Shown here: one piece after another, positions 1-17,400 of the stretch
How the letters are laid out: each line of letters begins with the position of its first letter
How positions within the stretch are numbered: the stretch's first letter is position 1
DNA from: Glandiceps talaboti
Lineage: Eukaryota; Hemichordata; Enteropneusta; Spengelidae
Direction of reading: 5' to 3'
Length of the DNA: 64,000 bases
Assembly: GCF_964340395.1 (NCBI RefSeq)
Contig: NC_135549.1
Span: forward strand, 18,182,342-18,246,341
The notes under the pieces: generated by a model
The model's input: the letters and a program-made list of their open reading frames with translations, nothing else
What the model was told of the DNA's origin: nothing
Databases searched by the model: none
Translations under genes and position numbers: made by a program

Positions 1-41
1 AAAACAGTAAAATATTATTTTTACTAGACTTATAAATTCAG

Positions 42-4584
<4,543 letters not shown>

Positions 4585-4631
4585 TTTTGCTCGTTCCAGA
4601 CAGTATCTTTACTTTTTATGTAAAAAGGCAA

Positions 4632-4637
4632 AATAAA
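4632..4637 (+). promoter_or_regulatory. candidate polyadenylation signal, TRPC-like gene
   Basis: An AATAAA hexamer 48 bases past the TRPC-like stop codon. The distance is suitable for a very short 3' UTR, but the hexamer is common in DNA this AT-rich. Confidence 0.3.
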
Positions 4638-6068
4638 TCGCATTTTGAAACGGGTAGTCCGCTGACATCTCGATCACGTTTTCAGCGTGATCTCGTCTAT
4701 TTTAGTTTGCCCAACAGGAATTGTAGCGTTCGTTTCCACAAAAAAAAAAAAAAAAAAACATTGAACACCCCCAGAAAAATCAGCCTAAAACCGAAACGAA
4801 CGGCACAATTACTGCTGCTTTGAGTACCTTCCAAGAATTATGAACCAGAGCAGTATTCTAACTTCTTGGTCTACAAGTTGTCTTGTTGGCTGCCTCTACA
4901 AAAATAGTGGCTTTACCCTGTTGTTTTACCTACTAGAATGAACACTAACCAAGAATTGCTGATACAAGTTGCATAGTGCAACTAGTGGTAGAGTAGCGAA
5001 GCAAAATGGGCGCCCTACCAGTTTTAGTGGAAAGTTAGAAAATTTAATGTAATGAACCAGTCTATAAAGCTTATAGTATGCACTGTGTAACCTGAACGAA
5101 CCCGGAGTGAATGTTGCTGAAGTGAATCTAATACTTCAATGTCGAATTTTGTAGATTTTGTGTTTTGTGAAATGCTGATAAAACTTCTGACCGATAATTG
5201 CGCATGCGGACTGTGCATTCAACTTGTTGTGACTTGGACGGTGTGCAGAGTGTACAGTACCGTACCGTGTACCTTTACTAAAATCAATGTGCATGTATCA
5301 TCAATCTAATCTAAAGTGGTCTCAAAATCTCAATTCAATATGTAACACTTCCACGAAATTCCTAGTAGTTGTAAACTTAAGTAATCAGTTTTCCACGTAA
5401 CACTATATATTCAATTTAGATTCTACTATTGTTCTAAAGAAAGTCTTACTTCACCAGTCAGGACATTCAAATAGAGGCTAAGCACCAATGTATCCCATAA
5501 TTGCAAATCAGTAACTTGGAAACGTATTCAATGACAGTGCCAGTAATTCTTAAAAACCCAGATCATAGACAAGTATTTAAAACTTTATTTGAAATATACA
5601 GAAAATAATATTAGAAATCCGGAAAATCGCGAGTATAAAACTGATTATTTGTCTACCCTGTGGTCTAACCCATGGCAGGAAACTTTACAAGTTAATCCCA
5701 ACTTACATTTGTGATTAATATTTAACCTTGGATCACATCCGTCCCAGGATACTTCTGTCCAGGCCATGTGTGTAAACCAGCTGGGACTATTTCCATTTCA
5801 CGACAAAAGATGTTGACCATGAAATTTAAAACTAAGTATTGTATCAATCCATGTTTTTCATATTCTCTGATTGAAATGTAACTTTATCAACGATTAAACG
5901 GCAAATAAAGTAATGATGTCGATAACAAGTATTGAATCATATACTGTGATAATTGCTATGCCAATCAATTTATTGCCAACAACAAGTTGCAAAATTCATA
6001 AAGGCAGGATGTTGTGAATGACATTCATGAAAAATACTCCCATAAATCAATCTAGGAACCGATATGTC

Positions 6069-6085
6069 AAACACGCACGCACACG

Positions 6086-6125
<40 letters not shown>

Positions 6126-6240
6126 TACATACATACATACATACATACATACATACATACATACATACATACATACATACATACATACATACATACATAC
6201 ATACATACATACATACATACATACATACATACATACATAC
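6069..6240. repeat. (CA)n(TACA)n microsatellite
   Basis: A compound simple repeat: ACGC/ACAC units, then (AC)n, then about 30 copies of TACA. Open frames over it on both strands are repeat artefacts. Confidence 0.97.
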
Positions 6241-6308
6241 GAAATCCGTATTCTGTCAATTACAGACCTTTTTTCCTTTACAGTTGAAATTAATCATTTT
6301 GTAATGAC

Positions 6309-6408
6309 TGTGGACGAATTATGTCTACCTCAGACACGAGCCTGTTACCTGTACGATTGTTGTGGACAAATTGTGTCACCCACAGACACCTGTTACTTGT
6401 ACGACTCT
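6309..6408. repeat. imperfect 50 bp tandem duplication
   Basis: TGTGGACGAATTATGTC...CAGACACGAGCC at 6309-6359 recurs with substitutions at 6361-6408 (TGTGGACAAATTGTGTC...CAGACACC). Both end in TGTTACYTGTACGA. Confidence 0.75.
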
Positions 6409-7277
6409 GAATGGAATTGAATATCTTGATCGTCAAATAAAGTACATATGTTCGGAGGAATGGAAATGAGGAATTCTAAATCCACATATATACATGTAAT
6501 ATTAATGATTTTCCCCCAATCTCTGAACCCCCATTCACTCTCTAGATAAACTGTCAGTTAAAGACATCAATGTTATTAAACGAGTCAATTTTATTACGTT
6601 CAAAGACATGTTACAATCCCAAGTTTCTGTGGTTTCGACGCTTAATTACCACGCAGTTAAACAGGAGATTAATCGCCCTTTTAAAGACCGGATGGTTCCT
6701 GAAACTTACTATTTAAAAAATACGGCATTTCTGGCAGAAGCAGTTGATTTCAGTGCAATGGATATTCTTCACTTTGTTGTGACGCAATTGTCTTATGCCC
6801 CTATATACACTGTAATACACGTGATGCAGTGGTGAAATCTGTGAGAATGTGCAGATAATACAGTAACTGCTGTTTCCATTTTTGGTTTACACGTCACTGG
6901 CTCTAGTGGTTCTATTTGTTATGCATCATGGCAAATAATGAAATATAAGGAAATACTGTTATATTATTATATACCCACTTCTGATTAATTGACACTCGGT
7001 AAAGGTCTACCAGTGTTGACTTACAAATACTTCAATGGGATCTGTATGGTAATAAACTCATAAACTTACTATTTTTTGTCAGACAGTCATATTTTATCAA
7101 ATGGAGGTCAGTGCTTGCATTTGTGAACTCTGAATTTACCCAAATAAAAGGAGAAAATACTCAAAGACGATATCGATCGATTGATGTCTTTCAGTAAACT
7201 TGTTAAACAAAAATAGATAAAACTTATTAATTAAACGCTAATTTGTAGCGTTCCGAAAAGGGAGAGGATAAGCCGAA

Positions 7278-7305
7278 TCTCAGACCAGTTAATAGTGGTC
7301 TGAGA
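7278..7305. repeat. perfect 10 bp hairpin upstream of TKT
   Basis: TCTCAGACCA and TGGTCTGAGA form perfect arms around an 8-base loop, about 360 bases before the TKT form-a start codon. It may be a regulatory palindrome or a remnant of a mobile element. Confidence 0.6.
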
Positions 7306-7510
7306 CCGAAAGTAGGACACGGCCATGGACATAGTTTGAAAAATAATTGCCATTGCAGCTGCAGGTATAGCCTATACGCGTTTTGTTTTATGTAGCATGC
7401 ATGTGTAAGTCTAAACATAGACTCAAACTTGTCAGTGTAGATGTTTCTCCCTGCGACTCAGAGCTGTTGCGACTATTGAAGTTACGTGACTACGATACCC
7501 AGGGAATCGA

Positions 7511-7520
7511 CCATATATGG
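7511..7520. promoter_or_regulatory. CArG-box match upstream of TKT exon 1a
   Basis: CCATATATGG is an exact match to CC(A/T)6GG, the binding site of serum response factor (MADS-box). It sits 149 bases before the start codon of TKT exon 1a, in a plausible proximal promoter. One 10-bp match proves nothing by itself. Confidence 0.35.
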
Positions 7521-7668
7521 TGTTATACAGCGCCCTCATTTTCAGAGACTGGCGTGTGTCTGCGAGTCGACAGCTAGCTGATCACATGCACAGAGGCTTC
7601 CTGCCCTTTTATGTGCCAGACGTAAAGAACACGTGGTTCTATATCGTACGTGACCTTGCACTGCAAAG

Positions 7669-7775
7669 ATGGCCGAATATCACAGACCAGACAGCAAGAA
7701 ACTTCAGTCTATGAAGGATGTTGCCAACCGTATGCGTATTCACAGTATAAATGCGACAACTGCCAGCAAGTCCGG
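7669..7775 (+). CDS. TKT: TKT first coding exon, form 1a
   Basis: Starts at ATG with A at -3 and G at +4 and ends in a phase-2 donor (GG|gtaagt). It encodes 35 residues plus two bases: [13 protein letters not shown], then [17 protein letters not shown]. This is the usual N-terminal helix of animal transketolase (human MESYHKPDQQKLQ), so 1a is the ancestral-looking form. Confidence 0.93.
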
Positions 7776-8454
7776 GTAAGTGATATTGCCAAAAATGTAA
7801 CATAGGTTCTACCGAAATTTGTATTACCAAAGGGGTACCTCCTTGCTTTGAATTGCAAGTCGATATGCTAATTACCATTTACCGCTATATTTCCTTCATA
7901 AATAGACAGTTGGTCGTACAATATTTGCGCAGTACATTTTGTGATTCGTCGCCAATAGTAAGAAACAGAAACTCAGACAGGGGAGGACCCATGTGTATCC
8001 GCATACCAGTGTTCTTTGAAAAGAGGATTCAGTCTCGCCTGACGTGCCTAGTGACTTTACATTCGTGTGCATGGTTCTGTGTTTGCTGTGTGTGTCCATG
8101 TCCAGCGTGATCTGTAAACCCGTCTTCGCAAACACTGCATGAACAATACAAATGCCCTCTGGTCCTCGCTACGCGAGTCGCTACAATGGGGTCGGTCAGG
8201 AGAGGGATTCAATGATATGTATTTGGTGTTTTCTGGACGACGAAGTCTTGATAGCTGACAATTTATAACAGAGTAAACTTTGTAATTCGTCAAAAGTTCA
8301 ATTCAAGGTCTCCCAGTGACACGTACGTACAGCGCACCTCTTTGGCACAATACTGACAGTTATAATAAATTAATTTTGATAATTTTGTAATTCTAGGAAA
8401 TAATTCATTTTAATTAATAGCTTGTTTATTGTCCCTTTTAGATTCATGGTTACG

Positions 8455-8494
<40 letters not shown>

Positions 8495-11400
8495 GTTCGA
8501 ATTTATACCTTTAGCATTTTGTCTAGGAATTGTGGAGTACTTTTTAATAAATAAATGAATTAATTAAATTTGATCCAGCATCCTTTACTTTAGTACCAGT
8601 AAATCCTTCATTTCATTAACTGTTACAAATATAATATCTGCAACCATCTCAGTACCAGCCAAATTCAAAAGTCTTTTTTAAATATATAATCTCTTCAATA
8701 AAATGATCACCAACAGTTCAATCTATATCCATGGCAACAGAAGAACCAAGCATGTATATAATATTATGTATTTTACATTTATTGTTATTATTAAATCAAT
8801 ATAACACACACATGATGTTCAGATCAGTCTTGTTACAATTAAAAGCACTGTACTAAATGAGACAACCATGGAGATATAAAATTGTTGAAATAACAAATAA
8901 TTGGATGTTGTACATGTAAAAAAGGAGTTGGATTTATCCATAAATAGTACAGTAACAGGTTGAAATTGTGATTTCATTGGGTCACTGATTTCTGAGTTTG
9001 GCCCCCAAAAATCAATTTGATTGGATTTCATGTACAGGTACACAAAAATGTTTACCTGCTACTGGTAGTAGAGGTGATTCAATGTGCATGATATTATGAC
9101 ATCTAAGGCAAACAAACTTGTTTCTTGTCAGGACAGGTGTCTAAAATGGTGCGAAGACACAATTTCTGGTTGTTGTTTTTATTCTCAACAAACTTGTCGC
9201 TCAGTCTACTATTTATGACAGTTACTGTTCTTTTTACTTGGTACTTTAGAGCAAGTGTGTATGTGGGGCAGATGTCATTTGCTTGTTCATGATTGGCTCT
9301 GCAGTTGTCTTCACTGAAGTAGAGATTGTTATTTTTGTATGTCGCCACAGATCTGTAGACTGCATGGGCTGGACAAACACCAAAAAAAAGACAGATGCAA
9401 GGGTATTGTGTGTGCTGACCAGATACAGTTCTTTCTCTTCTTTTTTTTTGTCTTACAAAAGATTTTTTTTAACAGTTCAGTTGCAGCTAGTGCAGCTTTT
9501 TAACTATTATACATAATTTAATACCTGTACTGACAGCAAAAAAAATAAGGGGGGGGGGGGGGTTATCTAGATTAATTCTGAATGCCCCTGGTATTAAAAG
9601 GTAAATGATCCTATGATTATAGACCATATCTAGGTTTCTTCATATTACATGGATTGTTGAACAAAAATTAAGTTTAGCCATAATTCTATGGTGAAGATTC
9701 CATGACATGCTATTAAGTTAAAAGGTTTAGATCATCTGATGTTTTATAGACAGATACTGAGATAGTGAAGAGACTGAACTGAACATATCAGTGTGTTACT
9801 GTGCCAGTGTGTAAACTAGACTCTTTGTTGTCAACACTACAATACTGAGAAAGTTGTACAATGAGGGTTGCATAACTGATGACTGGAAGGCAGATGTCTT
9901 TTCTGTGTTGTTAGTATAGTTCAATGTGTTACTATCATTGGTTGAAGTTTGTTGACACCCCCCTCTATCATTGATGTACCATGGCAAATGATTGCACCCT
10001 AAATCAAGTGTATTTCTTGTAATAGTTCTAGACTCTGAGCATATAAGTTATACGCTCAGAGTTCAGAACTTTAACTAGTAGATTACTGTTATTTTATTTT
10101 TGCAAACCGATCCATACTTTTGATATGTGCTAGGATAAAGGCAAAGTATATGAGAGATTTTGTGATGGGTCATACTAGTAAGCAGGTAAAATCTATCTCA
10201 GAGACAGAGTTCCCGTTTCATTTTACCAAGGTTCCCCACCCAAATTATGTTACAAAGTTTTGCCAGTTTTATCACATTCCAATTCTGTTACCTGGTTCCC
10301 CAACAGTAGCAAAAGACACTGGTCTGTATGGTGGTGGACTCAGTTTCCAACTTGCTTGCATGATAATTTCAGTCTATGACTTATAGCAAATCTGGTGAGA
10401 TCACGTGAGAATAATCACAGGTTGTATGCAAGTTGTCCTGTAATCAGCTGTTGTACAAACAAAATGTCAAAGGTCACAGAATCCAGTAGACTCAGTGCTT
10501 TGACAAGTGATAGGTGAATTGTACTTGACAGAAATTTACTAATATGTTAAGTTTGAAAATGATTGCAATGGCAGTGTTTTTGGTAGGGGTGGTTTAGTAG
10601 GTAAAATCTACCCCAGTTCCCCTGGCAGTTTACCAGGGTTCCCAACCAATAGTATGGTGTAATGTATGGGAAACTATGTTAATTTTTACCAGATTTCATG
10701 ACCCCCTTTCTGTTATCGAGGGTTCCCAGCCCTTAGCGAAGACACTGAATATGTATGAATGGAACTGATTATTGCAGGAGGGAAAGACAACTTGTCTCCT
10801 TAGAACTTCATATGGGACCTATCCCAATTCCAGTCTGAGATCATTGCACAGTTCATGACCAGCTGGGATTGCTGTAAATGTCGTCAGAATAGTGTTAAGT
10901 ACTATAGTGTAAATACAGAAGTACTGTAAAAAATGTTGTGTGCGTGGTGGGGGGGGGGGGGGTATACATTTTGCAAAATTATCAGGTCTGTACATTTGAA
11001 AAGATACAAGGAAGAGACTGCCTACTATGCATGGTATTCAGAAAATTTATAAGTTTACATATTCAAAACTGTTCATAATATTGTAGCAGGTCCAGGTTTC
11101 TTCAGGTGTAGGTCCTATTGGATGAAGTGTTGTCAAAAAATCTGCAAGTCCCAGTTTGAGTTCATTAACCCATACCTGATACTAGTACCTAATCATCACT
11201 GTTCCTTGAACAAGTTGAAGCATATAAACTTCAGCCCTAGCATAGTGCCCTCTAGTGTTGAATATATTCATGTGGTTGTAGAAAGCGTGAGTGGTTAAAA
11301 CAGGAAATCCTGAGTGTCAGCCCCAGGCACCATTTGATGATACAACACCATGGCTGGAGTAGATGCCAAAAAACTGAGCTCGTTGCGGGATGTTGCCAAT

Positions 11401-14400
11401 AGACTAAGAATTGACAGTATTAACGCAACAAATGCAGGGGGTTCAGGGTAAGGAAAGTTATCATTGTACTAATTAGTTAATATTGACTTTTCAGGATTAT
11501 TAGTTGTAAGTGAATGACAATATATCAAATATAGGTGCAGTATTCATCTTCTTTCAAAGCATAATGAAGGGAGTTTTGAACACAACATTTTGGGTTGTCA
11601 TTTTTGCGAGGGAAAGTAATAGTGAAATGACTTTTTAGTTGCACCAAATTTTTGTGTTAAGGCAGACGGCTACAATGCTGAATCATGCATGGAATTCTAT
11701 TGTTATCCATTCAATTACATTGAAGTACAAAGTGGGACTGGTTGGTCTCATTCCACATTGATAATTCTTGCAGTGTACACTTGTTATCTGATTGGTGTTC
11801 CAAGTAAAGGATATTGTGAAAATAGCAAATTTTTGATGATAGAATTATTTAGTGTTTTAATAGATTGAGGCGTGATGGTGCCACAAAAGCAGACCTTCTT
11901 ATTTACTGAGTGCTGAGTCACCATTTCATTTCAGTTTTGGTAACTATTACTGGTGGCTCATTTGTCAGTTTTGATGCATTACTGTTTTAACATTTTAATG
12001 AGCATAAAATGTGACACCACTTGTTAGTTTTACATGGAATATGTTCGGGAAATTCCAGTTCTGTTTCCTGCACAAAAGGAAGTAAATGGTTTCATGATAT
12101 GATAGCATTATGTTTTTCCATGTATTACTCACATTGTTTTGTTCATCATCATAATATCATTGTTCGATGTGTCTATACCTGCATTTCAAATAACTCGCAT
12201 ATTTAGATGGCATAGTGTGATTTGTATGAATGCTCGACATGTTCACACGATTGAAATGTCAACAAAAAAATTTAGCAGCATTTTACAATTTTACTTGTGT
12301 GAGTTTCTTTGCATGTATGTCGAGTAATTACAGTAACTGCACCTACTCCTAAAAGCTTAACCAGGGACTTGTTTAAATATCTAAAAATACGACTACTGAT
12401 ACTTCAAAATGACAACACATATGGAAAGGAGTGCGTCCCCCTGTTTTTGTTTCCTGATGTTGTTGTCTAGCAATGCAGTGGCCATACCAGGACCAGGCTA
12501 GTACAATAACTGTGACCCTGCAATGAGTAGTAAATTGTTATCTGAATAGACAAGATAAAGTGTGTCACTTTGTGTTGAAAACCTTTCAAGAAACTAGCCT
12601 AGCTGTGTCACGACCTGCTCATTCATTCGAAGTGCACTGTCATTATTGTCACAGTCAGGGGGTGACTCTCCTATTTTACATACTTGTATACAGCACCAGT
12701 AGACTGTAGCTGTTGACTTTTGACCTTTACTAGCTGTATCGTTCTACATTGTGCATACAGGGCATGCAAAGTGTTTTTAAAGTTAAGGGTATTGTTGTGG
12801 TTTATTATTCATTCCCAAGAGAGGTTCTGAAGTTTCAACAAAGTTTCATGTACTGGAATGTGAACATTAAAAAGCATTTCGTAATTTTCTGACTTGCTTA
12901 TAATTAGTTGAAATAATGAATTTAATGAAGTGAAATGTAAATTTTATATTTATCAACAATGTATGATTTTCTGATGTTCAGTGCAGTCATCAGAAAGAAT
13001 TATGGTTATAAAAATGACAGAAATGCATATTATGAAACCTGTGGTATGTATTAAGTCAAGACTCCTGTAACAAACAAATAAAAAATTCCTAAAGAAGCAA
13101 GTTATATTTTGGTATTGTAAATAAAACGTAAATCATTGCCACGATTGAAAATTAGGCAGGGTCAAAGGAGACACTTTTATTAGTTTGTATGTCGTTCTTT
13201 TTCAAACATTGTGAATTGATTGTTTTGTGGAATACTAAACTCAAAGAGTAAAGTTACACAGCCATAACACTTACAAGGTGAGATTGTTCTATCTCCCCAT
13301 CCAAGTCTGTTCTATATAATATGTTAGAAGTGACGACAGCAAGATTCAATCCTCAAGTACTGACCCTGGTTTTGAAAGCTATGTTGCTAGAAGAAAATGT
13401 ATTTCCTCCTACCTACCTACCTACCTGTAAATATTGCAATGTCATTCATTTATGACATAAATTAATGACATTGCAATATACAGGGTTCGTACGGTCCTGG
13501 AAAACCCTGGAAAACCCTGGAATTTCAAACCCTCCCTGGAAAACCCTGGAAAACCCTGGAAAATGTGCCCTACCCCTGGAAAACCCTGGAAAATGATCAT
13601 GACCAATCGATCAATTAATATTGACGATCGTCATGTCTGTGCTCGAGCCACCCATTCATATGATTCTGAATCTCGTAAATGTAAAATGTCGAAAATATTT
13701 TCAAAGTCTTTCGCCACGGTGAATCAAAATTCACGCCGATTAGACCCAGACAGTCAAACGATCGTTCCACGAGACACTTTGCCCCACAGACCGTACCTAT
13801 GCGTAGTTGAATGGGCACCGCAGTATTTGTTTCGATCTTGCATATTGCTACTCCATCTCCCAGTCGCCATTTCAGGGACATGATATTGTAACAGTCCCGG
13901 CCAGGGGTAACAGTGGGTCTGTTAACAAGATTATCGTAACATTGCAGCGAGTATCAAAGCATCATCAACCACGACTAGAAATTGTTACAAGTTCGGCGCA
14001 CGAGTCCGACATACTACTACTAGAAACTCAGGCATGGCAATACTACGGCCTAGGGAAGTGCAGTTGAATTTCCGGGTTGTGGAAGTGCGGTTTTGACTTT
14101 TATGTCGTCGATAAATGGGTATTTGTGTTACATGTTCTAAAAGAATAAACTACTGTTTTATGTTTTCGGTACAGTAACATTCGTCAGTGGTCAAGTTGAG
14201 TTGAGAAATCGCGATGTTCCGCAACTCGTGGCATCAGGACATAAACATCGAGACGCAAGCGATGAATGTATTCAGTTATTCATAGCTCGAAATTTCGTAA
14301 CGTAAATGACGTTTTCATTCAAAATTTTGAAGAAAAAAATTATTTATTTTTCTGTATATTTCTGAATTAGACTGACGAATGCTGCGACTCAATCTTACAC

Positions 14401-14453
14401 GATCAGTGTACCAGCTTGACGAAACGGCTACTTAGGGGAGAACCATTTGATTT

Positions 14454-14493
<40 letters not shown>

Positions 14494-17400
14494 GGAGGAA
14501 GTAGGTACGGGAGCAATTTTTTTTCCAGTCAGAGTGACAGCAATTTTTTCTTTCTACTGTCAGTCCTGCATCAATTTTTTTTTTCAAATGGAGTAGCAGC
14601 GCAAATTTTTTCTTAATTAGTCATTACTTTAGTGTCAACACCCCTGGAAAGTGGCCAAAATCAATATGAATACCCCTGGAAAACTGACGAAAAACCCCTG
14701 GAAAGTCCTGGAATTTTGTTTTGCTTTAAGTGTACGAACCCTGAATATAATGTATGTTAAATTTTGGATCTTATAGATAGCCTAACATCATTTTGTCTTT
14801 TGTTTATTGTGAGTGTTTTGTTTTGTTTTGTTTTGTTTTGTTTTGTTTTGTTTTGTCAGAGTAAACGTGGCATCATTCTAATTACAGTTTTCTTTCTGTT
14901 TTTTTTGTTAACCACAGACATCCAACATCATGCTGCAGTGCAGCAGAGATCATGTCGGTTCTCTTCTTCCACCAGATGAGATACAAAGTCAAGGAACCCA
15001 AGGATGCAGCCAACGACAGATTTATCCTGTCTAAGGTATGACACTAAACACACAAAACAAAAATTTAGCGAATAAAAAAGAACAACACTATACTAACAAT
15101 TAATTCTAAAAATAAAATGCACAAAGAGTCTGTTACGTCACACTTTGTTGTTACATCATGTTTAGCTCTGTCAATTGACTACACATAAATGCAAATAGCA
15201 TGTACTCAGTGTTTTATGTTGAATAGGTAAAAAATACATAGCATTGAGATCACTAAACTTGACACCAAAACTTGGGAAAGAACCTGTTTTCAACATCTTT
15301 GGCACATCAAATAGAACATCCCCCCCCCCCACCCCATCTACCTGCTGTTTATATAATTAGCATATATCAAGGTTTCTTACATGTAGTTCCATATTTTAAT
15401 CATGTGACATACACACACCACATATCTGTATATGTAATGACTTGACCTATAGTGACAATGGTTTCCTGATCTAGTGGATGTAATACTTTTTAAGAGCAAG
15501 AAGTAAACAGATAAAATATCTACACCAGTTCCACAGGTCTTTTAACTGGGGTTAACCGCCATAATTATGAGTGAAGGTATCAAAATATATGCAAATTGCA
15601 AATCCCCCCCCCCCCCCCATTACCATGGTTTCAAAACCTTTTTAAAACCACTGGTAGGCATACAACAAATATGAAATTAATGACGCCGAGTCACTATGAT
15701 TCTCAAAATACATCTGTGATCAAATGACAGTGTGACCTAGGTGTAGTCATGGGTAGTATAATCCTATGATATATACCTATAATTATTTTAATACCATGTT
15801 GCCCCTGACAACCGATCACTGTGACCTGGTTTGAGTGTGAGCGGCGTGTGTATATGTGAAAATAAGAGAATTTGGAAACAGTTGTACAATGAATATCATC
15901 AAAATGATCACGTCATCACTACAAAAGGAGTCGTGCTATTAGTAGGATGTACAACTCAACATTCATGCACCTCGTTGGATATCCATTACTTACACTGCAA
16001 GGTTTACTAGTGAAAAAAACACATCTGTTTTGATCAGACATGTATTCTGAGAATTATGGTGACTCATCATGTGATGGATTTTCTTAGAAAACAGGAAGTG
16101 TGTCCAAGGGGAAATTACTTTCACATATCTACTTTCAAGTCTTTTTTTTTACAATATCAGAAAGTTGTCTTGTATTACAAAGATCAGGAAGGGTGCAGCT
16201 TTTCACCCATCACATTACCATTTTACAAACATATTTTCTTTGACAAAGTATATTCGACAGGCATTCACTTTTGATAAAAAGTGAGATATATTTATAATTT
16301 GCCCATGATTAAAAATACTAGTATGTACTCTGAACCTGAATTTCTTTGGTTTTATATTTTGGAGAACATTTCACAAAGTCTATAATTGCGTTTTTTTCAG
16401 CAATTTCCTAGTGTTTAGGGCTCAAATTTTGATACAAAAGTACACCATGACATAATTTAGTAATGTACTGATCATGTTTATCATCATATATACATATACA
16501 TTATTGCAAATTTGTGAACAGTGTGATTTTTACAATCCATTGACCAAAAAAAATGTAACAAAAATGAAAGTTACCCCAAAAAAGATATATTTTTGGTGTA
16601 ATGAAATACTTTTTTAACATGTCGTGTATTTTGGGTCATCACAGGGTCATGCAGCTCCTGTTTTGTATGCTGCCTGGGCTGAAGCAGGTCTCTTCCCTGT
16701 AGAAGATTTACTAAACCTCCGTAAAATTGATAATGACTTGGAGGGTCATCCAACTCCTGTAAGTATTATCAGATGTAACATTCATTCTCATTGGCCATAA
16801 TATAAGTACAATCAGATGTAACACCCTTTCTTATTGGTTGCAAGTGCAATCTGATGTAACAACCATTCTTATTGGCCATAATATATAAGTACAATCAGAT
16901 GTAACACCCTTTCTTATTGGTTGCAAGTGCAATCAGATGTAACATTCATTCTTATTGGCCATAATATAAGTACAATCAGATGTAACACCCTTTCTTATTG
17001 GTTGCAAGTGCAATCAGATGTAATAGCCATTCTTATTGGCCATGATATAAGTACACAATCACATGTAACAACCTTTCTTATTGGAGAACACAGAACTAGG
17101 GTCATCATATTCATCTTGACAAACATTCTGTCAATTGTGTTTGAGGATTTTGTCAAACGGTGTTATTCATATACATTCATGCATGGTGTCACTTTGGTGC
17201 CTTCTGTGATCATTACATGCTGTTAACTATGCAGACATTTATTCAAGTTTTATCACCCCCTGAACACAAATCAAATCCCAGTGTGATGGTTTGAAATGTG
17301 TTACTTGTGTGACATGATATCTCATACATGTAATAAGACCAAGGGTTGGAAAGACTAATAATGAGATTTTTCTATTCTACAGAGACTAAACTTCATTGAT

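Larger units (their letters stand above)
4585..7668. other. spacer between TRPC-like gene and TKT
   Basis: No coding exon is supported here. It should hold the 3' UTR of the TRPC-like gene and the promoter and 5' UTR of TKT form a. Contents I can name are the CA/TACA array at 6069-6240, an imperfect 50 bp tandem repeat at 6309-6408, a hairpin at 7278-7305 and a CArG-like box at 7511-7520. Confidence 0.7.

Noticed and set aside
5970-6420. Overlapping open frames rich in MYVC or HTYI
   Set aside because: Translations of the CA/TACA microsatellite on both strands.
13563-14067. Open frames inside the hAT-like element as a transposase
   Set aside because: About 100 codons at most, no transposase motif, and both strands are equally open.
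14416-14616. Glycine-rich protein
   Set aside because: Created by the poly(G) run.
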